NCBI RefSeq assembly: GCF_001293685.1
Contig: NZ_BCAG01000003.1
Location: 1,116,001-1,180,000, forward strand
From: Desulfatitalea tepidiphila
GTDB taxonomy: Bacteria > Desulfobacterota > Desulfobacteria > Desulfobacterales > Desulfosarcinaceae
Direction: 5' to 3'
Length of the DNA stretch: 64,000 bases
This document shows positions 58,112 to 64,000 of this stretch, piece after piece. The position numbers were made by a program, and so were the translations under genes. Position 1 is the stretch's first letter; each line of letters opens with the position of its first letter. The notes under the pieces are model-generated. The model was given only the letters and a program-made list of their open reading frames with translations. It had not been told where the DNA came from and made no database searches.

Positions 58112-58720
58112 ATGTTTAAACGGAATCAAAAAGGTTTCACACTCATCGAACTTATGATCGTCATCGCCATCATCGGCATCCTGGCCGCCATCGCCATCCC
58201 GCAGTTTGCGGCCTACCGCATCCGCGGTTTCAACTCTTCGGCCCAGAGCGATATTCGCAATTTGTCCACGACGCAGGCCGCACTCTTCTCGGATTGGCAG
58301 ATGTTTGGCGGAACTGACGCCGTCCCCCAGGCCAATCCATTGGTCTTCAATGCTTTTGGTGGTGGAGCGGGTGTGCTTTTGACCGGACCGACCGGTGCTG
58401 TCGGCAACAACGTTCCTGTGGTCAACGTAACTGCCCAGGGTGACGACCGCGGCATCCAGCTTCCCTTGGGAAACAATGTCATGCTAGTTGCTGGTACGGA
58501 AGCTGCCGGTGGATTTGCTTCCTTTGCCGGAATTTCGAAACATATCAACGGAAACACCTACTTTGCGGTTGATAGCGATGTTACTGCAGTTTACTTCGAC
58601 GAAGCGCCCGGCACAGACGGTACATTGCTGGCAGCTGGGGATGACCCTGGCTCAACGGCCGGAACAGATGATCTTCAGGGCCAGAATGGACCGAGCGGAA
58701 ACCCCTGGGCTGTGAGATAA
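58112..58720 (+). CDS. pilA: Type IV pilin (PilA-like major pilin)
   Basis: 202 residues. The prepilin leader MFKRNQKG is cut after Gly8 before FTLIELMIVIAIIGILAAIA, with the needed Glu at mature position 5. The C-terminal globular domain is long for a deltaproteobacterial pilin and Gly/Asn/Ala-rich, with few aromatics, so it resembles attachment or motility pilins more than the very short nanowire-type ones. AGGAGG precedes the ATG. A strong terminator follows. Assembly depends on pilB, pilC and others not in the window. Confidence 0.92.
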   Translation: MFKRNQKGFTLIELMIVIAIIGILAAIAIPQFAAYRIRGFNSSAQSDIRNLSTTQAALFSDWQMFGGTDAVPQANPLVFNAFGGGAGVLLTGPTGAVGNNVPVVNVTAQGDDRGIQLPLGNNVMLVAGTEAAGGFASFAGISKHINGNTYFAVDSDVTAVYFDEAPGTDGTLLAAGDDPGSTAGTDDLQGQNGPSGNPWAVR

Positions 58721-58767
58721 TAGCCAAGTTTAAAAGAATCACTATCTATCAATATTTCTAAGAAAAA

Positions 58768-58795
58768 GGCGCCGGCATAATGCCGGCGCCTTTGT
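58768..58795. terminator. Bidirectional terminator after pilA
   Basis: GGCGCCGGCA (58768-58777) and TGCCGGCGCC (58781-58790) with a TAA loop, preceded by AAAAA and followed by TTTGTTTT. A very stable 10-bp stem. Confidence 0.9.
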
Positions 58796-59081
58796 TTTCC
58801 GACGAATAGGCAGTGCGGGAGAGTTGCTCTTGTGTCGTATTGAAAGAGCCAGTCTCGGTGGGCATTGTCCATTCAGATGGGGCATCAAATACTACGTGGT
58901 GATAGATATGGAAATTCATGCGCATTGATTTGGCTTTAGCATTGAAAAAAAATATAAATTCGGTCATATACATATTGTAGGGGTATGGTGATAGCGTTAT
59001 GAGATCATAGCCTGTGCATTTGTTTCAGTTCGCCGGAATGCAAAATTCCTGTTTTAGCGACAAAATGATCATAAAGGCCAC
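58796..59081. other. Intergenic region before the pil-linked ABC transporter
   Basis: No gene found. TTGAAA near 58942 followed by a TATACAT about 18 bases on may be a promoter for the ABC transporter operon. The TAG-rich and AT-rich stretch 58930-58990 has no other clear sites. Confidence 0.35.
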
Positions 59082-59846
59082 ATGATGACAATTGACATTC
59101 AACATTTGAGCAAAAAGTATCGAAAGGGGCTGCGAAACAGCAAGCCCGCAGTCAGTGATCTCAATCTTAAAATCAACAGCGGGGAGGTTTTCGGGTTCCT
59201 GGGGCCAAACGGGGCTGGTAAGAGTACGGTCATTAAGATTCTGATGGATTTTATCAGACCCAGTTCCGGAGAGGCCAAGGTCAATGGTCGCCCGGTCGAC
59301 GATCCTCTGGTGCGAAAGGATGTCGGTTATCTTCCGGAGAACCCCTTTTTTTACGACCATCTAACTGCTGAAGAAATCTTGACTTTTGGGGCCAAGGCGG
59401 CCCATATGAGCAAGAACGAATCTGTTCAGCGAATTGATGAACTGCTGGAAAATCTAAATCTTCTGCATGTCAAAAAACAGCGTTTGCGAACTTATTCCAA
59501 GGGGATGGTCCAGCGCACCGGCTTGGCTTTGGCTCTGATTCACAAGCCTGAGATCTGCATATTGGACGAACCCATGAGCGGTCTTGACCCCTTGGGGCGT
59601 CGATTGGTGGCCGACCTGATTCTGGAGTTGCGGAAAAATGGCCAGACCGTTTTTTTCAGCTCTCATATTCTGAGTGATATTGAAAGGGTCTGCGACCGCG
59701 TGGGGATCCTCAATCGTGGACGTCTTCTCTACTGTGGCGGCTTGAAGGATCTGACGCCCCAGGTCGGCGGGTTGGAGCAAGCTTTTGTTGATTTGATCAA
59801 ACAGGATGAGGGCAAAAGTCATGAAGCAGATCTGGTTATTGAGTAA
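59082..59846 (+). CDS. ABC transporter ATP-binding protein (PilH-like)
   Basis: 254 residues. GPNGAGKSTVIKILM is Walker A, YSKGMVQRTGLALALIHKPE the signature, CILDEPMSGLDP Walker B. It is a typical single-domain ATPase of an ABC-2 exporter. It leads a three-gene operon behind pilA, the order seen for pilGHI genes of Myxococcus, where an ABC transporter is required for pilus assembly. The start at 59082 lies after a weak ribosome site (CACATG). The substrate is unknown. Confidence 0.9.
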   Translation: MMTIDIQHLSKKYRKGLRNSKPAVSDLNLKINSGEVFGFLGPNGAGKSTVIKILMDFIRPSSGEAKVNGRPVDDPLVRKDVGYLPENPFFYDHLTAEEILTFGAKAAHMSKNESVQRIDELLENLNLLHVKKQRLRTYSKGMVQRTGLALALIHKPEICILDEPMSGLDPLGRRLVADLILELRKNGQTVFFSSHILSDIERVCDRVGILNRGRLLYCGGLKDLTPQVGGLEQAFVDLIKQDEGKSHEADLVIE

Positions 59847-60624
59847 GATCACATTCAAGGAAGGGGTTCGAAACCGCATTCTGCTTGGTATCCTCCTGGT
59901 GGCCGTTCTTTTCTCCGCTTTCAATATCGTTTTCACGCAGATGTTTGCGCATGACTTGAGCAAGGTTTCGGTCGACTTGGGTTTGTCCACCGTGTCCCTT
60001 TCCGGTCTGGCAGTCATTTTTTTCATGGGGATCAATCTGCTTTCAAGGGATTTTGAAAAAAGAACGATTTACATGATTCTTTCGCGTCCCATCGCACGAT
60101 GGCAATATGTGCTGGGAAAATTTTTCGGTTTGACATTCATGGTGGGCACCTCAGTTGCAATACTTGGTTTTTTTTCTGCCGCCGGTGTCAAAGCCACCAT
60201 GCTGATAGCGCCGCCATACGTTCCGCCCAACTATTCTTGGCTTATTTTCATACTGTCTATTTTCTTCAGTTATTTGAGTCTGATCATATTGACGGCCATA
60301 GCTCAGCTCTTCACCTGTTTGACCACGAGTTCCTACATTGCCCTCTTGATCACGGCATGTACTTATTTCATAGGACAGAATGTTGAAATTGTAAGAAATA
60401 TGTTCGATGATGGCAAGGGCGTTAATGAGATCTATGCTGGTTTGATCAGTGTGGTGACATGGGTTTTCCCCAACCTTCAAGCTTTCGATCTTAAAACCGC
60501 GGCTGGATATGGCCTTCCGCTTGAAACCGGCGCACTGATTTGGACCGCCGTTTATGGCCTTAGTTATGTGGTCATTGTTCTTGCTTTGACAATTCTCGTG
60601 TTTCAGCGCCGGGAGTTGTCATGA
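59821..60624 (+). CDS. ABC-2 type permease (PilI-like)
   Basis: 267 residues from ATG 59821, which has GAGGG upstream and overlaps the ATPase gene by 26 bases. Six hydrophobic segments: about residues 18-40, 55-72, 105-125, 140-165, 170-190 and 240-262. FEKRTIYMILSRPIARWQYVLGK is a typical ABC-2 permease motif. It forms the inner-membrane half of the transporter with the preceding ATPase. The pilus link is from context. Confidence 0.87.
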   Translation: MKQIWLLSKITFKEGVRNRILLGILLVAVLFSAFNIVFTQMFAHDLSKVSVDLGLSTVSLSGLAVIFFMGINLLSRDFEKRTIYMILSRPIARWQYVLGKFFGLTFMVGTSVAILGFFSAAGVKATMLIAPPYVPPNYSWLIFILSIFFSYLSLIILTAIAQLFTCLTTSSYIALLITACTYFIGQNVEIVRNMFDDGKGVNEIYAGLISVVTWVFPNLQAFDLKTAAGYGLPLETGALIWTAVYGLSYVVIVLALTILVFQRRELS

Positions 60625-61442
60625 AAAGAAAAACAATCATTTTGACTTCCGTTCTGATCGTTGCCATCGCACTGCATGTGTTGGCTCGTTTTAATACTGA
60701 CAACCATCGCACTGATTATGTCTACCGGTTGCACGCTTCCGTGCTGCCGTTCCCAACCGAGATGATCAAGGCACTTGCAGGCGAATTCAAGGGGATGGTG
60801 GCCAACTATCTCCTGCTGGAGGCCTCAGCTTTCATCGGCAGTGAGCAATCACCTGCGGCTGGTGCTGAAGAGTGGGATGCTGTAGCAAGATTGATGGACC
60901 AGAGCAGCCAACTTGACCCCTATTTCAAAAGCACCTATCGTCTGGCTCAGACAACCCTTCCCTGGGAAGTTCAAAAGTTTGACGAAACATTGGCCATACT
61001 GGAGCGCAGTAAAGAGCATCGACCCTGGGATTGGGAGCCGGGTTTTTTTATTGGGTTCGACTACTATTATTTTCTGAACGATCGCCTGAAGGCCTCTGAA
61101 AAATTAATGGAGGCATATACTGTTCCTGGTGCCCCGCCATTTCTCATAACACTGGCTTCAAGACTGGCATCTCAAGCGGGTCACACGCGAACCGCTATCG
61201 AATTCTTAACAGCCATTTATGAAAAAACCGATGATGAACGCCTGAAAAAGTCCCTGAGCGATAGAATAATGGCACTGGAGGGGGTGGTCTTGCTGCAATC
61301 AGCAGTAGATATCTTTCATTCGAAATACGATCGTTACCCTCATACGCTTGATGAGTTGGTGGAAAAATCGATTTTGCCCGATTTGCCGGTGCATCCTTAT
61401 AACCGAACCTACACGTTGAAAGACGGGAGAGTTGATTTTTAA
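60621..61442 (+). CDS. Membrane-anchored TPR-like protein (PilG-like position)
   Basis: 273 residues, ATGA overlap with the permease. An N-terminal membrane helix (residues about 5-22, TIILTSVLIVAIALHVLARF) anchors a helical periplasmic domain with repeat-like helices, for example QSSQLDPYFKSTYRLAQTTL and SRLASQAGHTRTAIEFLTA. A C-terminal segment FHSKYDRYPHTLDELVEKSI is found in pilin-processing-linked proteins. It is the third gene of the pil-linked ABC operon and so corresponds in position to the accessory subunit. The family name is uncertain. Confidence 0.65.
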   Translation: MKRKTIILTSVLIVAIALHVLARFNTDNHRTDYVYRLHASVLPFPTEMIKALAGEFKGMVANYLLLEASAFIGSEQSPAAGAEEWDAVARLMDQSSQLDPYFKSTYRLAQTTLPWEVQKFDETLAILERSKEHRPWDWEPGFFIGFDYYYFLNDRLKASEKLMEAYTVPGAPPFLITLASRLASQAGHTRTAIEFLTAIYEKTDDERLKKSLSDRIMALEGVVLLQSAVDIFHSKYDRYPHTLDELVEKSILPDLPVHPYNRTYTLKDGRVDF

Positions 61443-61561
61443 TCGAATACAACTGTTTTAGAAACTCTGATTGAATCACCCCGAATCTGTAACGGAACGA
61501 TGTTTTTACCCAAAATATGACATCATCATTTTCTTGAGATCTTAAACATCTGCCAAGGGCT

Positions 61562-62494
61562 ATGGCGAATCGAAAAATCTCCATCACCATTCCTGCCTAC
61601 AACGAGGATGCTTTTCTACGCCGATTAATTCCGGAGCTGAAACTTAAGTGCCGTTTCCATGAAGTGGTCCTTGTCAATGACGGCTCTACAGACCAATTTT
61701 GCGAAGCAACAGCTTTGCATGGGAATATCTTGGCGGTCCATCATCCCTATAACATCGGCAACGGTGCGGCCATCAAAACCGGCATTCGAATCGCTAAAGG
61801 CGACATCCTGGTGTTCATGGACGCCGACGGCCAGCACGACCCCGAAGACATCCCCAAGCTGTTGACCCACATGGACGGCTACGACATGGTGGTCGGCGCG
61901 CGCACGGATCGACAGCATTCCTCGCTGGGCCGGCGTTTGATGAACGCCGCATACAACCGGCTGGCTTCTTTTGTCACCGGTTTTCCTGTCAAGGATCTGA
62001 CTTCAGGCTTTCGGGCCGTGAGAGCCGATCTGGCCCGTGACATGCTGCCGCTTTTGCCCAACGGGTACTCGTGGCCTACGACCATGACGCTGGTGCTGTT
62101 GCGTAGCGGGTTCAGCGTGAAGTATGTGCCGATCAACGTCCGGCCGCGGCAGCATGGCCGCAGCCGCATCCGGCCGGTGCGCGACGGCATCCGCTTCTTC
62201 ATGATCATTTTGAAAATCTGCACGCTCTACTCGCCGCTGCGCATTTTTTTGCCGGTGTCCGGCGGAATCTTCCTGATGGGGTTGATCAACTATGCCTATA
62301 CTTATCTGACGGCCCATCGTTTCACCAACATGAGCGCGCTGCTGTTTTCCACGTCGGTGATCATCTTCATGATGGGACTGATCTCCGAGCAGATCAGCCA
62401 GATCAGCTTGCTAAGGCAACAGGTCAGGCCACCCGAAGGTCAAGCCTGCAAAAAAGACGGGCAAGAAGATCTCGATCCCAAGCATCGGGATTGA
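61562..62494 (+). CDS. Glycosyltransferase family 2, DPM1-like, with C-terminal membrane helices
   Basis: 310 residues. ISITIPAYNEDAFLRRLIPE is the nucleotide-binding start, LVNDGSTD and FMDADGQHDPEDIPKLLTHM hold the DxD motif, and DLTSGFRAVRADLARDM is typical of dolichol-phosphate mannose synthase-like members. Two hydrophobic helices near the C-terminus (about residues 225-250 and 258-277) anchor it. It probably makes a lipid-linked sugar for surface polysaccharide. Its stop overlaps the next start by four bases. Confidence 0.9.
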   Translation: MANRKISITIPAYNEDAFLRRLIPELKLKCRFHEVVLVNDGSTDQFCEATALHGNILAVHHPYNIGNGAAIKTGIRIAKGDILVFMDADGQHDPEDIPKLLTHMDGYDMVVGARTDRQHSSLGRRLMNAAYNRLASFVTGFPVKDLTSGFRAVRADLARDMLPLLPNGYSWPTTMTLVLLRSGFSVKYVPINVRPRQHGRSRIRPVRDGIRFFMIILKICTLYSPLRIFLPVSGGIFLMGLINYAYTYLTAHRFTNMSALLFSTSVIIFMMGLISEQISQISLLRQQVRPPEGQACKKDGQEDLDPKHRD

Positions 62495-63690
62495 CCATGC
62501 GGTTGCTGGTACTCACTACTTCTTTTCCTTCGTCGGTTTACCCCGCCAGCGGCGTATATATAAATAGGATGTTGCGCGAGTTGCCGAAGAGATTCGTAGT
62601 GACGGTGTTGACGCCGGCCTGTGATCGGTCGATGGATGGGCCTGCGGCATCACAGGGTATTCGAGTCAGGGCAATTCGCTATGCGCCCCAAATCTGGCAA
62701 ATCCTTTCTCATCGGCCGGGCGGCATCCCAGCGGTCCTGAACGAACACCGATGGGCATGGGCGTTGGTCCCTCTCTTCTTTGTCTCCCTGTTAGTTGCTA
62801 CCATTCGTCATGCCCGCAGAGCCGACCTGATACACGCCCACTGGTCGTTTGCGGGTTTGATTGGAGGGATTGCCGGCCGCTGGGTCGGGGTGCCGGTCAT
62901 CACGAGTCTGCACGGCAGTGATGTACGCCTGGCTGCCAAAAATCGGATCTTCAGGCGACTGATTCATTGGGCTTCGCGTCTGAATGATCGGATCGTCTGC
63001 GTGGGGAACGATCTGGCCGGCAGGGTTCGACCATGGGTGCCGGCCGGCCGCCGCGACATTCTGGTGATTCCCAATGGTGTGGAGATGACCTTTGGGAGAG
63101 CCGGGAAGACAATCGAGACCCCGTTCGTGGTCGCGGTAATCGGAAACCTCATTGCGCTTAAACAGGTCGATGTCGTCATCCGTGCGTTTGCGTCTCTTCC
63201 GGAAACGGTTGGCCGGCCCCAGTTGCTGATCATCGGAGACGGTCCGGAGATGGGACGGCTTCAATTCCTGGCAGACGAGCTTGGCATCGATTATCGCGTT
63301 CGATTCACGGGACAGGTGCCGCCCGAACAGGTGACCGATTACCTTGCAGCGAGCGATCTGCTGGTCCTGGCCAGTGCCGGCGAAGCGCGTTCCAGCGTCG
63401 TCATGGAGGCCATGGCCGCCGGGGTGCCGGTGGTGGCCAGCGATATCGAAGGGGTGCGGGAGTTGATCGCGGACGGCGAGCGGGGTTTGCTTTTTCCGGT
63501 GGGCGATGCGGCTCGTCTGGCCGCCTGTATGCAGCGCATCATGGATGACCCGGGGTTGGGCCGGCGATTGGCGGCCAATGCCGCCCAGTGGCTGCGGGCG
63601 GAGCAATTGACCTGGGAAAATTGTGCGGGGCGTTACGTAGAAATATACGAACAGGTATTGGCGGAATTCCATCAATGGACGGGGCGATGA
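62491..63690 (+). CDS. Glycosyltransferase family 4
   Basis: 399 residues. A GT-B fold enzyme: LTTSFPSSVYPASGVYINRM at the N-terminus, DLIHAHWSFAGLIGGIAGRW and ITSLHGSDVRLAAKNRIFRR, then GNLIALKQVDVVIRAFASLP, and GEARSSVVMEAMAAGVPVVA with the EX7E motif. It transfers a sugar from an NDP-sugar with retention. Coupled to the GT2 gene, so both act in one glycan pathway, probably envelope or exopolysaccharide. Confidence 0.92.
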   Translation: MTMRLLVLTTSFPSSVYPASGVYINRMLRELPKRFVVTVLTPACDRSMDGPAASQGIRVRAIRYAPQIWQILSHRPGGIPAVLNEHRWAWALVPLFFVSLLVATIRHARRADLIHAHWSFAGLIGGIAGRWVGVPVITSLHGSDVRLAAKNRIFRRLIHWASRLNDRIVCVGNDLAGRVRPWVPAGRRDILVIPNGVEMTFGRAGKTIETPFVVAVIGNLIALKQVDVVIRAFASLPETVGRPQLLIIGDGPEMGRLQFLADELGIDYRVRFTGQVPPEQVTDYLAASDLLVLASAGEARSSVVMEAMAAGVPVVASDIEGVRELIADGERGLLFPVGDAARLAACMQRIMDDPGLGRRLAANAAQWLRAEQLTWENCAGRYVEIYEQVLAEFHQWTGR

Positions 63691-64000
63691 GCCTTTGTCG
63701 CGTAAACCTGGTTCCCACCGATATGAATCTTGACTATTGCCTGGATTTATTATATTTTCACTTGGTAATACTAACCACCAGTCTCCCGGCCGACAGGCGG
63801 CATACCAGGGGGAGAGGTCCACTATGGACCAGGCACATTTTAGCGTTCTTTTCCGTAGCAAACTGCAATTAACGTTGATCGTGGATCAGGGCTAAGGCTG
63901 GATCAAGGCGAGATTGGAAACGGATCGAGTCAGGGCATAAAGCGACCTGCCGGCTTATTTTTGGGGATTCATCGGTTATGACCGGAACGAACACGACAAC
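63691..64000. other. Right edge, no gene recognised
   Basis: 310 bases to the end of the window. No ribosome site with a supported frame was found on either strand. It may be the promoter region of a gene that begins beyond the edge. Confidence 0.4.

Noticed and set aside
62791-63861. 356-residue minus-strand open frame
   Set aside because: Antisense to the family 4 glycosyltransferase.

Overview
The window suggests a Desulfobacterota (deltaproteobacterial, sulfate-reducer-like) chromosome interrupted by two neighbouring siphophage-type prophages. The host assignment is inference. It rests on a selenocysteine tRNA, a LarC gene, a pilR-pilA-ABC transporter cluster arranged as in Myxococcus pilR-pilA-pilGHI, and an intergenic repeat family with long imperfect inverted repeats.

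Region 1 (about 1 to 31,247): prophage 1, GC-rich, almost all on the minus strand. Read 5' to 3' on that strand it runs: D5/P4-type helicase, an origin-like field of 11 GGACCAT repeats, CHC2/Toprim primase, ParB-like protein, small and large terminase, a small HTH protein, an AT-rich moron (lipoprotein plus secreted protein), a phased TATTTAGGG array, gpW, portal, protease/capsid fusion, tail tube, frameshifted tail chaperone, tape measure, tail-tip genes and small membrane (probable lysis) genes, ending at a terminator at 1278. Beyond the terminator, convergent, are a SRAP-domain gene and a hicBA toxin-antitoxin pair. No intact integrase is visible. The large terminase and the end of the tape measure each carry a one-base frame disruption.

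Region 2 (31,219 to 50,734): prophage 2, plus strand, bounded by a 29-bp direct repeat derived from the 3' end of tRNA-Sec. It has its own integrase with paired 11-bp arm-type repeats, an excisionase-like gene, lambda-like head genes (S49 protease with a Nu3-like internal start, gpD-like, gpE-like), tail tube, frameshifted chaperone, tape measure, a PrimPol/D5 replication protein with nine ATGCGT(T)AAC iterons, both terminase genes and two AT-rich cargo membrane proteins. It has no recognisable tail tip, adsorption or lysis gene downstream of the tape measure. That makes it either a deletion derivative or a satellite that could borrow those functions from a helper such as its neighbour.

The two elements share portal, gpW, tail tube, chaperone with the same A AAA AAC slippery site, the following minor tail gene, tape measure and GpA-type terminase, but have unrelated capsids and replication origins. 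They lie in opposite orientation on either side of the middle att copy. An 11-bp tandem repeat just left of that att looks like the 3' end of a lost integrase, so prophage 1 may also have used selC.

Region 3 (50,709 to 64,000): host genes. tRNA-Sec (minus), larC, pgpA, lepB, pyrB-pyrC, a sigma-54 response regulator (PilR-like), a well-formed sigma-54 promoter with a structured leader before pilA, an ABC transporter plus a membrane-anchored protein (PilGHI-like), then two overlapping glycosyltransferase genes.
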